From the NCBI GenBank assembly GCA_031835245.1, contig JAVKOQ010000663.1:1-20569 (forward strand): a stretch of 20,569 nucleotides of DNA, given 5' to 3'. Within the stretch, counting starts at the first letter, position 1. Every line of letters starts with the position of its first letter. Below, in pieces: positions 10,448 through 20,569 of the stretch. Made by a program: the position numbers and the translations under genes. Source of the DNA: Balamuthia mandrillaris. Lineage: Eukaryota > Discosea > Longamoebia > Balamuthiidae. Under the pieces are notes generated by a model. That model was given only the letters and a program-made list of their open reading frames with translations. It made no database searches and was not told where the DNA came from.

Positions 10448-10566
10448 TTTGTTTGTGCAGCAGTGGTGAAATGTATAAGTGCTGTGTGTGTGTTTGTTTG
10501 TAGTTGTGTAAGTGAAAGGAAAAGAAAAAAAAAGAACAAAAGGCACAACAAAAAAAACAAAAAAAA

Positions 10567-10582
10567 ACCTTTATATAAAGGT
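10567..10582. promoter_or_regulatory. 16-bp palindromic TATA motif
   Basis: ACCTTTATATAAAGGT is a perfect palindrome containing TATATAAA. On the minus strand it lies about 120 nt upstream of the GATA gene ATG, a fitting TATA-box distance. By symmetry it could also serve the plus strand. Confidence 0.5.
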
Positions 10583-10798
10583 AAAGTTTTCAAGAAAAAG
10601 GGAGAAAAGGAGGCTACCGATGCGTGAACCGTTTTTCAAAAAGGTAGAAAAGACTGACGCCGAACGATGTTGCACATTGTTTAAGGAGGATTGACCACCG
10701 CACACCCCAAAAACCATGAAACCTTCCATAGATGGGCCAGGTTACGGATATTTGGTTGACCACCCAGAGTGGATTGCGCCAAAAACAGGCAAATAAAA

Positions 10799-10821
10799 GG
10801 ATCAAGCACAGCGCTTGATCC
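10799..10821. repeat. Perfect 9-bp inverted repeat with 5-nt loop
   Basis: GGATCAAGC and GCTTGATCC flank ACAGC and could fold as a stable hairpin in either transcript. It lies in non-coding sequence. Confidence 0.75.
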
Positions 10822-11151
10822 CTGAGCGTTCAATCAGATTCCACCGTCCCGTGCGATGAGTTTTCTCAAAATAAGGCGTCCATCGGGTTACCTCGCCAGG
10901 AGACCGCATCGCCAAAAGGAATGGATGCAGCAAACTGGGAGAAAATCAGCAGGTTTCCGATCCTAAACTCGACCTTTAGGTAAAAATCTGCGCAGTACAT
11001 TTTATACCTTTTTTATTGGAATTCGCCTAAATTCTTTTGTCATTTTATCAATCCACGATCTGACAGGCCGCGTCGGATTGGCGGATCGTTTTTTGGACAG
11101 ATGATCTGCACTCACACGTCAGCTCCTAGTTATGCGAAACATCTTTCCACC

Positions 11152-11159
11152 TGACGTCA
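11152..11159. promoter_or_regulatory. CRE-like palindrome TGACGTCA
   Basis: This is the canonical binding site of CREB/ATF-type bZIP factors, 264 nt upstream of the TLC gene ATG. A half-site (ACACGTCAGC) occurs near 11115. Function here is inferred from the motif alone. Confidence 0.4.
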
Positions 11160-11246
11160 TCCCCTGCGATTCCCACCTTAAAAAGGAAAGGAAGGCGGAA
11201 CATTCGTGCACGTCAACTTTGTTATCGTTATACGCTACCGTTATAC

Positions 11247-11335
11247 CGCTTAATCGCTTTGTTGGCAAGTCACGGCGAAGCAAGGAGGAGTGTGCGACGA
11301 CCTACGCAACAGATCCATAACAAAGCGATTAAGCG
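11247..11335. repeat. Perfect 17-bp inverted repeat with 55-nt loop
   Basis: The left arm CGCTTAATCGCTTTGTT (11247-11263) is exactly complementary to the right arm AACAAAGCGATTAAGCG (11319-11335). It lies 88 nt before the TLC gene ATG, so it could be in the promoter or in the 5' leader as a hairpin. Confidence 0.8.
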
Positions 11336-11347
11336 TCCAGCTCCGTT

Positions 11348-11363
11348 GTTTATTGCAATAAAC
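11348..11363. promoter_or_regulatory. 16-bp palindrome with AATAAA on both strands
   Basis: GTTTATTGCAATAAAC is a perfect palindrome and reads AATAAA in both directions. It could end transcripts entering from either side, or be a factor binding site; it lies 60 nt before the TLC gene ATG. Confidence 0.4.
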
Positions 11364-11422
11364 TACCAAACTCACACCAAAAAAAAAAACGGTGGAGTTT
11401 AACCGCAAGGAGAGGGGCGATC

Positions 11423-11744
11423 ATGGCGCTTCCGGTCGTGGTGCAAGTCGGCCTGGCCTCGGCGGCTGGCTTCGCATCGTTTCGCTTGTTACTGGGGCGG
11501 TTTGCAAAAGTCAATGGTGGCAAGTTCCTTCCGGTCTCCGTTCGTGGACAACCGTCAAAAGAAAACAGGTATTGCAGATTCATTTGTTTACTTTAACAAA
11601 AGATCTTGGTTGACTCTTGCACGCTTTATAATAAAGGTGGCTGAATATACTGGTATCGTTGTTGCACTCTTGCATTAGCGCTCTGGGATGCATTTTGTGC
11701 CTGGTTGCTGTTCAGGTATTCTTGTCGTCTCCTCTAACTGCCTG

Positions 11745-11776
<32 letters not shown>

Positions 11777-12668
11777 CAACTGAACGCTTCTACTTCACAA
11801 TAACAAAGAGTTCCTCTGGATGGGGCGACTTGATCAACTTTGGGGATAGCTCTTTCTATCCGCACTTACTCATGTCCTTTTGCTGTGGTGTGTTATCTAT
11901 CTTTGTTGTTTCATTCTTTCTTGTCGTTTCATCCTTCCCTCCTTCATTCTGCATTGTCGCTTAACGAAAGGCACGCGAGCAGGCTACTTTATCTATGATA
12001 GCATAGACCTTACATTGCATAACCTCAACACGGTGGGACTTATTCTCCATCACGTGCTCATCGCTGGCTTCTTTCTGCTCTCCATTTCTTTGGTGCGGTT
12101 TTCTTTTTTTTGTTACTTTCTCGTTCCCTTTCGTACTGAAGTCAGTCTTCTTGAAAACAACGAGCACAGAAACAGTACACTCTTTTCATGTTTCCAGGTC
12201 TGATCAGCGAGCTCAACTCCGTTCTGCTTCATTCCCGCACGCTCATGAAAATGGCTTCCATGAATGCCTCTTCTTTTATTTATCGGTACCCCCAACTGCT
12301 GCTACTCTCTCGAACCTCACTCCGCTATCGTCTTTGTGCTTCAGAGGGCTCAACAAAAAACAAAAAGGTTAAACCATCTTCTGTTAGTGATAACGCTACT
12401 GCTGACAAGAACGGCGGTTCATGGGTGGATCCTGTGGCGAGTCTTCACGGACTGGCATCTCTTTCCTGATGGTGGGGCATGGCAGCCCCTATTAGCAGCA
12501 ACCGGGATGTTGATAATGCACGCCATCAACTTTCAGCTGTTGTGGAGCCTTTGCTCCGCGGAAGGAGCGTTGCTGTGGCCAACGCCCACCCACCGGAGGG
12601 AAAAGAAGAATGACAAAAACACCTGCGAGGCATTCCTAGAGGTAAACCTCAAAAGAAAAGAAGAATAA
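11423..12668 (+). CDS. TLC (TRAM-LAG1-CLN8) domain membrane protein
   Basis: Exons 11423-11568, 11637-11715, 11809-11887, 11983 to about 12132, 12198-12285 and 12368-12668 are proposed, giving about 273-280 residues. Conserved TLC landmarks appear in order once spliced: ENRWLNILVSLLHS, CGYFIYDSIDL, GLILHHVLIAG, LISELNSVLLHSRTLMK, FIYRLNHLLLVITLLLTR, and MLIMHAINFQLLWSL. The paired His of LILHH and the Trp-Asn-His of the first helix are typical of TLC proteins. Several hydrophobic segments mark it as a multi-pass membrane protein of the TLCD/TMEM136 type, likely in the ER or plasma membrane and affecting lipid composition. It is not evidently a ceramide synthase, since no homeobox-like part is seen. 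The end of exon 4 is unresolved: donors at 12112 and 12133 both keep frame. The C-terminus is charged. A further intron from a GAG|GTAAAC donor at 12643 is possible. Confidence 0.85.
11744..11773. repeat. (TC)n tract in TLC gene intron 2
   Basis: Pure CT dinucleotides on the sense strand within the intron 11716-11808. Confidence 0.9.
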
Positions 12669-12715
12669 AGAAAAGAAAAGAAGAATAAAGAAAAGAAAAG
12701 AAAAGAAAAGAAAGA
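12661..12715. repeat. Exact 20-bp tandem duplication and (AAAAG)n at the TLC gene 3' end
   Basis: 12661-12680 and 12681-12700 are identical 20-bp units, each with AATAAA (12664-12669, 12684-12689). The first copy contains the stop codon. AAAAG pentamers follow to about 12715. Confidence 0.85.
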
Positions 12716-12752
12716 AATCGAAGAGATGTATCGTTTCTCTCTTCTCTGTCTG

Positions 12753-12775
12753 CCTCTCTCTCTCTCTCTCTCTCT
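12753..12775. repeat. (TC)n tract in the convergent spacer
   Basis: CT dinucleotides on the plus strand between the TLC gene stop and the ankyrin gene stop. In this window such runs otherwise mark sense-strand introns. Confidence 0.85.
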
Positions 12776-12790
12776 GCTTTGGTCATTGCG

Positions 12791-13955
12791 TTATGATGAT
12801 CCTATTGTTGTACGAAACAGAAATTGGTGACAGTCACTATCGCGAATGATCATCAACCGTCTTATCTCTTCCTCTTCTCTTCCTCTCTCCTTCTCTTCTT
12901 CTTGTTCTTTCTCTTTTGTTCGTTTCTTTCTGTCGTTCGTTACTTCGTTTTGGCGTATACATACTTCTCTCACGAGAAACGAGGATTCTTGCTTCTTGGT
13001 GATGGGCGCCATGCTCTCCCGAAACAGAAAGGAGAAGGCAAAAGGCAAACTCACTTCGTCTTCTTTCATCGCTCCGCGTACTTCCTCCAAAGAATGTTCT
13101 TCGTTCGCTTTGATGACGGCCATCGCGTTGCCCTTCCACTCTAATATTATATCTACAAAAACAAAAGAATAAGGGGAACAGAGAACGGGAGAACGCGAGA
13201 GAAGAGAGAGGATCAGCAACAAATGTAAGGCAAAAAGAGAACAGAAAAAAAGCTACGAACACACGAAGGGTCTGTTGTGTTGAAGTTCTGTGGTTGTCCC
13301 CTTCTGCAAAGAACCGCTATCCAACCTCTCGTTAGCGCCACCATTCGAACGACTTAACAATGCAGAAGCATCCTTCTCCTCCTTCTTCTTCGTCATCGGC
13401 TCGTCTTCTTCCGTTGCTCTCCCCGCCTCGTCACCCCGGCTCGCTCCCCCTCTCAACGCTTTGGCCATCGGAGAGTTTGCTCCCCACCGCGTTCTCGCTT
13501 CTTGCAATAGGTCCACCAAAGAAGAAGTGGAGGAAGAAGCAAGAGACTCGGCTTCCTCCAGCTCCGAAGCCTCTGAGGAGGAGGAGCGAGATGCGTAGCA
13601 AGTCTCTGCTCCCGCACGAACCAGGAGCTGGGCCACTTCGACGTGGTTTTGAAGAACGGCCTCTCGCAAGGGCGTGTTGCCGTGCTCGTCTTTGCTTTCG
13701 ACGTCTGCTCCTGACAACAACAACACCTTGACGCACTCCACATGGCCTTTTAGGGAAAAAAAACACAATCAATCGTTTACAATTGATTGAAATTGATGAA
13801 CTTCAATTGATCTCTTTACCGTGTTTGGCAGCTTCGTGTAAAGCGGTTTGCCCTTCTTCGCCTGCATTGGCGTTGACGCTCTCGCCGTGCCGCAGGAACC
13901 ATTTGACCTGCTCGCATTGGCCTTCCCTTGCCGCCGTTATGATAGACTCTGCCAT
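12791..13955 (-). CDS. Ankyrin-repeat protein with possible ubiquitin-like C-terminal domain
   Basis: Three minus-strand exons (13955-13820, 13746-13261, 13152-12791) give 327 residues. Three ankyrin repeats are visible: residues about 4-34, 35-68 (GQTALHEAAKHGHVECVKVL) and 69-101 (GNTPLREAVLQNHVEVAQLL). The second repeat is rebuilt exactly across the first intron. A Ser/Glu-rich linker follows. Exon 3 adds LEWKGNAMAVIKANEEHSLE and LPFAFSFLFRESMAPITKKQ, with the feel of a small ubiquitin-like fold (SLEEVR helix, FxFLF strand, KKQE). A Lys/Glu-rich tail ends at 12791. Ankyrin repeats mediate protein binding; partner and process are unknown. The exon 2 donor (T|GTTCGT) is weak. Without that splice the protein ends at 13253. 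A GTATGT after FLVRE could end the protein earlier, but the sequence after it is purine-rich, unlike the other introns. Confidence 0.75.
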
Positions 13956-14459
13956 CGTTTTTTTTCTCTCTTTCTAATTTTTGTCGACATTCCTATCCTG
14001 CACAAATGCTGTTCCATTCGTGCAGCCTGGAATTTATGCCGACAGGTTAAAGACTGCACTAACTGACCTTTATTGCTGGTCAAGTTGTTAAGCCCAATTG
14101 TCGACGATATTCATAGTTTCGCGTCGACGTTACCCAACCACAAACGAGAAAGAGAAGAGAAGAGAAGAGAAGAGAAGAGAAGAGAAGAGAAGAGAAGAGA
14201 AGAGAAGAGAAGAGAAGAGAAGAGAAGAGAAGAGAAGAGAGAGAGAGAGAGAGAAGAGAGAGAAGAGAGGAGAGAGAGAGAAGAGAAGAGAAGAGAGAGA
14301 GAGAGAGTTAAAACAAGGAGAACGAATGTATTGGAATGTATAATAGCACATTTACAGATATGAAGGATAATGAAAACAACGAACAACAAAAAATGGACAT
14401 ACAATAAAAAGATTGCAAGAAACGACAAGAAAGACACGACACCGTTCGTTTCTGTGCGT
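13956..14459. other. Spacer between the ankyrin gene start and the His-rich gene stop
   Basis: It contains an imperfect 10-bp hairpin (13999-14008 with 14015-14024, one mismatch, 6-nt loop), two GTCGAC sites near 14099 and 14122, a long purine repeat at 14146-14308, and ordinary sequence before the His-rich gene stop. No gene is supported. Confidence 0.6.
14146..14308. repeat. (AGAGA)n pentanucleotide repeat running into (GA)n
   Basis: About 17 near-perfect AGAGA units to 14238, then GA dinucleotides with scattered breaks. One strand is entirely purine. It can be read as REEKRREEK in more than one frame, which is a repeat artefact and not a protein. Confidence 0.92.
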
Positions 14460-15719
14460 TCAATGGCAAGTGTTGCAAGTATTGCAAGAAGAGGAGTTGC
14501 AAGGCATCACCACCTGATGGGTGGGAGGCATGACCATGTCAACCGGGGGAGGAGGAGCAGGCCCGCCGCTAATGGACAGTTGATGTTGAGATTGATGATG
14601 TTGTTGAAGATGTTGAGGTTGGTGGTGTTGCGGCTGAGGTTGATGATGAGAATGCTGATGAAGATGCTCATGTTGGTCATGTTGGTGCTGATCGTGTTGT
14701 TCGTGTTGATCATGTTGATGAGAGTGAGAGTGGGAGTGAGAATGGGAATGGGAGTGAGGGTGCTCATGATGCTGAGGATGGTGATGTTCATGTTGAAGAG
14801 GATGATGCTGATGCTGTGGAGGTTGGGGCAAAGACAGCGGGGGAGGCAACTGCTGCAAGGCTGGGTGATGATGGTGTTGGGCCAACGGGTGCGGGTGCTG
14901 CTGGGCCAATTGCGGTTGCTGCTGCAGCTGTTGTTGCTGCTGTAGCTGCTCCGGCTGTTTCTTGGGACGCTTGATGTTCTTGGGGGCATACTTGACAAAG
15001 GTCTTGCGCGAGATGCTGGTCTCTGGGTGAGCTTGCAGGAAGGAGGTCCACACCTGGGCAATGGACTCGTTCCAGTGGCGCAGGGGGGCCACCACCGCCT
15101 CCGAGGTCTTGGTCTTTTTCCTCAGGGTGACGGTCTTGTTGCCGGCAGGGTGGGAGTGCTCCAGGCAGTGCTCCTGAATGGCAGCCACCACCTCCTCGCT
15201 CAGCTTTTGCCTGGACTTGGGAGGGACGGGGGCAGGCAGAGGCGCCCCAGGCTTGTACTTTTTGGCGTGGGCTCTGGCCCTGCGCCAGGCCTTGTCGTTG
15301 ATCTGGACGTCAGGGCACATCTCGCGGCATTGCTCCAGGGACAGGCCGCTGCTGTAGAGCAGGGACAACCATTGGGAGCGTTCCCTGAGGGAGGCGGCCT
15401 GGTAGCCGCGCGCCACGCCGCGGACCATGGGGGTGAGGGTCTTTTTGAACAGCTTCTTCTTGACCTCGAGGCCCCAACGGCTGTTGAGCAAGCTTTTCAA
15501 GAGGTGCGCCTCATCTCCTACATTTTTTTGTTTAAAAAAAAATAAGAAAGTTAATCGAGCGAATCCATCATCCATCAAAAAAAAATCAAAGGAGAAGAAG
15601 AAGAAAAAAAAAAGGAGGGAGAGAAACAAACCTTGGCTGATTTCGGTGATGAAACGTTTCGCTTTGGACAGAGTGGCCCTGCTCTGTCCTCCCTTTTGCT
15701 TTTTGAACGCTTTTGGCAT
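14460..15719 (-). CDS. Basic protein of unknown family with long His/Gln-rich tail
   Basis: Two minus-strand exons (15719-15632 and 15517-14460) give 381 residues. The first 210 are basic and non-repetitive, with KKLFKKTLTPMVRGVARGYQ, SLRERSQWLSLLYSSGLS, KAWRRARAHAKKYKPG, then a second block with VWTSFLQAHPETSISRKTFV and KYAPKNIKRPKKQ. This spacing of helices resembles N-terminal DNA-binding parts of some eukaryotic transposase-like proteins, but that is only an impression. Residues about 216-350 are Gln-, Pro- and mostly His-rich, with alternating HSHSHS and HDQHEQH patterns that may bind metal. The protein ends with four Cys in CNSSSCNTCNTCH. The ATG at 15719 is the first in frame, and the phase-1 splice restores a smooth sequence. 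Higher GC in exon 2 sets it apart from the neighbours. A nuclear role is inferred from the positive charge; no function can be assigned. Confidence 0.78.
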   Translation of the reverse strand: MPKAFKKQKGGQSRATLSKAKRFITEISQGLFLSLLFFFFFFSFDFFLMDDGFARLTFLFFFKQKNVGDEAHLLKSLLNSRWGLEVKKKLFKKTLTPMVRGVARGYQAASLRERSQWLSLLYSSGLSLEQCREMCPDVQINDKAWRRARAHAKKYKPGAPLPAPVPPKSRQKLSEEVVAAIQEHCLEHSHPAGNKTVTLRKKTKTSEAVVAPLRHWNESIAQVWTSFLQAHPETSISRKTFVKYAPKNIKRPKKQPEQLQQQQQLQQQPQLAQQHPHPLAQHHHHPALQQLPPPLSLPQPPQHQHHPLQHEHHHPQHHEHPHSHSHSHSHSHSHQHDQHEQHDQHQHDQHEHLHQHSHHQPQPQHHQPQHLQQHHQSQHQLSISGGPAPPPPVDMVMPPTHQVVMPCNSSSCNTCNTCH

Positions 15720-16050
15720 TTTTTTTTGTTGTCCAACTCTCTTTCCGCTCTCTCTGGTTTATGTGTGGGGCTGAGCCTTGGGGGACGTACAAAGTTTGTC
15801 TTTTGGCGTAGATAAAAAAATAAAAAGAAAAGAAAAGGACAAGAACGAATTTTGACGCGAGGGGTGTGTCCGTTTTGGACACTTTTTGGGGGTTGCTGGG
15901 AACTTTTCGCCGCACGGGGGACCCAACGGCAGCCACTTGAGGGGCAATAAGATTCTAGACGACGCGATGACAGTTATTCAGGACGACATGAGTTTATAGG
16001 TGTCGACAGAAATAATGAATGCTGGAATTTTTTTTTTTTTTGTTATGCTT
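15720..16050. other. Spacer upstream of the His-rich gene and downstream of phosphoglucomutase
   Basis: About 330 nt with T-rich and A-rich runs and a GC-richer patch near 15880-15960. No AATAAA is visible for the phosphoglucomutase transcript on the minus strand, so another poly(A) hexamer is probably used. No RNA gene is recognised. Confidence 0.5.
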
Positions 16051-19250
<3,200 letters not shown>

Positions 19251-19564
19251 TTATTTAGTTTTTTTATTTTTATTGAGAGGGCGTAGAGAGAATCCTCAAT
19301 GGAAGAGAAAGGCATAAAAGGAAGAGAAACGATGTTCACACACAGACACACACAGGGACAGACTTACTTTGTTACACACATATACTCCTCTTAAAAATAA
19401 ACACAAGGTGACGTGATCACCGTTACAAATAACGGTTACCTTTTATATTTTTATTATATTTTTAACTACGGTGAAAAACTGTTTTGAAAAGCACAAAAGT
19501 GAGCAAAGCAACAATGAAAAATGAAAAGGAAACTGAAGGAATGGTCCAGGCTTCTTTAAACCAA
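19251..19564. other. Spacer between the tRNA-like repeats and the propeller gene stop
   Basis: It contains a perfect 7-bp inverted repeat with 4-nt loop (ACCGTTA 19419-19425, TAACGGT 19430-19436), preceded by GTGACGTGATCAC, and a minus-strand AATAAA (TTTATT at 19450-19455) about 110 nt after the propeller gene stop. This is the likely promoter zone of phosphoglucomutase. Confidence 0.5.
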
Positions 19565-20569
19565 CTACTTGGAGGACGGCCATTTGGCTAATGTGACTGC
19601 TGATAGCGACGCACCTTTGTAATAATTGCAATAACCATAGCTTGGTTAGTGTGCCAAGGAAACAGAGCAAGTGTTTGTGCTTACCAGCAGATGCGAAGAT
19701 GGGCTTTCCACAATCATAAGCAATGTCATAATCAAAGCAGTATAACTCTTTTTTCACAGCGTAACACAAAGACTTCGAGTTGGTATCCACAGCGATGGTG
19801 TATGGAGGATCTGCATGATAGGGGTGCTCATGGCACACCGTCTTAAAGTGCTCATTAGGTGGCCTCTTCATTGCAACTGGTCAGTCCTTGTTTGGCAACT
19901 TCAAGGGACAACACAAACAAGCTAAACAAAAAAAGAAAAAATAATACCTCCAAAAACTCCAAGGCTGCAGGGTAGAGGAGTGCAACAAACACGGTATCAT
20001 CCTCTTCAAGGGCGATTCCAAACGCTGCTCCATGTGGCATCACATGGTACTTGATGCCATGAATAATGATAACACATTCTCTAAGGGTGTTACATCCTGT
20101 GATGGCAACACACCAGCGCTGTTCACATCAAACCCTGTTGTTTTTAGAAAACAAAAAATACATCTTTAAGCAGTCCATAATATCCAACAAAAAAAAAAAA
20201 AAAACTTACCCATGAGCTCGTTTATGCCTTCAATCGTCTCCATCTTTTGAGGTTTCAGAGCAGAGGACTTTGGATCCATCGACCACAGTTCCACGCTCTC
20301 ACAAAAGGCTTCTTTGTCTTTCAGCGGGTTGCACTTCAACCACCAAAGGAGGCCGCTGGAGTCAGCGGTGAGACCGCGAACGTCACCCAGATCGTTCAGC
20401 AGGGTCTTGTTTTTGCCCTGCTGGTTGGTGAACACCACCAGGGAGTCGCCACCAGGAGAAGGCAACACAACAAAGATCAGCTCTTCCACCACTGCAAACA
20501 GGACCCTGGTGGGAGCTTCGCTTTTGCGGTAGTGAAGGAGGACGTGCAAGTGATGCTCTTGGCCTTCTT
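19565..20569 (-). CDS. C-terminal part of a beta-propeller protein (NHL/YWTD-like), 5' end outside window
   Basis: Four minus-strand exons (20569-20210, 20096-19948, 19865-19685, 19614-19565) give 245 residues to a TAG at 19565-19567; the start lies beyond the window. Repeated blade-like motifs are visible: LIFVVLPSPGGDSLVVFTNQ, LGDVRGLTADSSGLLWWLKC, AAFGIALEEDDTVFVALLYP and PPYTIAVDTNSKSLCYAV. The pattern of a Gly/Ile-Ala-x-Asp followed by a short beta hairpin fits NHL, SMP-30 or LDL-receptor class B propellers. Such propellers act as binding platforms or lactonases; which applies here cannot be told from the C-terminal half. Junctions were chosen by phase: exon 2 begins after CATCACAG and exon 3 after CAATGAAG; the nearest alternatives bring stops. 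No signal peptide can be judged. Confidence 0.72.

Larger units (their letters stand above)
10448..11422. other. Intergenic gap between GATA gene (-) and TLC gene (+), possible unannotated RNA
   Basis: Nearly 1 kb lacks a convincing coding frame. It is much less repetitive than the other gaps and holds, in order, a palindromic TATA motif (10567-10582), a perfect 9-bp hairpin (10799-10821), a TGACGTCA octamer (11152-11159), a 17-bp inverted repeat (11247-11335) and a palindrome carrying AATAAA on both strands (11348-11363). I checked by eye for U1, U2, U4, U5, U6, 5S, SRP and tRNA landmarks and found none. Part of it must be the promoter and 5' leader of the two divergent genes. Confidence 0.55.

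Noticed and set aside
10025-10627. Plus-strand Arg/Gly/Val-rich 200-codon frame
   Set aside because: It is antisense to the His/Pro/Ser-rich GATA protein N-terminus, whose finger proves the minus strand is coding.
11132-11320. Plus-strand 62-codon frame spanning the left arm of the 17-bp inverted repeat
   Set aside because: Length is within chance, there is no recognisable motif, and it includes structured non-coding elements.
12836-12978. Splice GAA|GTATGT to a GATAG acceptor that would end the ankyrin protein at FLVRE
   Set aside because: The intervening sequence is purine-rich in sense, opposite to all other introns here, and the frame is open without it. It is kept only as an alternative.
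14073-14363. Open frames on both strands over the purine repeat (REEKRREEK or SSLLFSSLL patterns)
   Set aside because: They are direct translations of the AGAGA/GA repeat and carry no non-repetitive protein sequence.
15027-15545. Plus-strand Gly/Leu/Val-rich 172-codon frame
   Set aside because: It is antisense to the basic part of the His-rich gene, which has in-frame splicing and a consistent start.

Overview
The window reads as nuclear DNA of a protist. Genes are interrupted by many short GT-AG introns (about 63-324 nt), sit on both strands with short gaps, and often have AATAAA near the stop. Proteins carry long low-complexity runs (Glu/Asp, Gln, Asn, His, Ser). A TKL-type kinase, a GATA finger, an ankyrin protein and poly-Asn/poly-Gln runs together suggest a free-living amoeba (Amoebozoa of the Acanthamoeba/Balamuthia kind). 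That lineage is an inference from style, not a sequence match. I see no bacterial operons, no CRISPR array, no intact mobile element and no virus-like element.

Layout: (1) 1-593 +, C-terminal exon of an acidic protein, cut by the window edge. (2) 659-1835 -, PARP-type zinc finger + BRCT + SAP-like protein, 3 exons. (3) 2121-5561 -, large TKL-like protein kinase, 4 exons. (4) 5562-6674, a 1.1 kb gap rich in simple repeats, with one doubtful minus-strand open frame. (5) 6675-8944 +, DEAD-box RNA helicase of MSS116/CYT-19 type, 4 exons. (6) 9194-10447 -, GATA zinc finger protein, 3 exons. (7) 10448-11422, a gap of nearly 1 kb with a palindromic TATA motif, hairpins, a CRE-like octamer and a two-way poly(A) palindrome. 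(8) 11423-12668 +, TLC-domain membrane protein, about 6 exons. (9) 12791-13955 -, ankyrin-repeat protein, 3 exons. (10) 14460-15719 -, basic protein with a His/Gln-rich tail, 2 exons. (11) 16051-19080 -, phosphoglucomutase, 11 exons. (12) 19565-20569 -, C-terminal part of a beta-propeller protein, cut by the window edge.

The genes do not form an evident pathway. They look like an ordinary set of housekeeping and regulatory genes: DNA damage or chromatin, signalling, RNA remodelling, transcription, membrane lipid, and sugar phosphate metabolism. Exon junctions were set by reading frame, splice-site dinucleotides and family conservation; none is confirmed by transcripts. The most unusual parts are the tRNA-like (Pol III B-box-like) triple repeat just upstream of phosphoglucomutase, the structured gap before the TLC gene, the sense-strand pyrimidine bias of the introns, the frequent T at donor position +3, and several unusual domain combinations.
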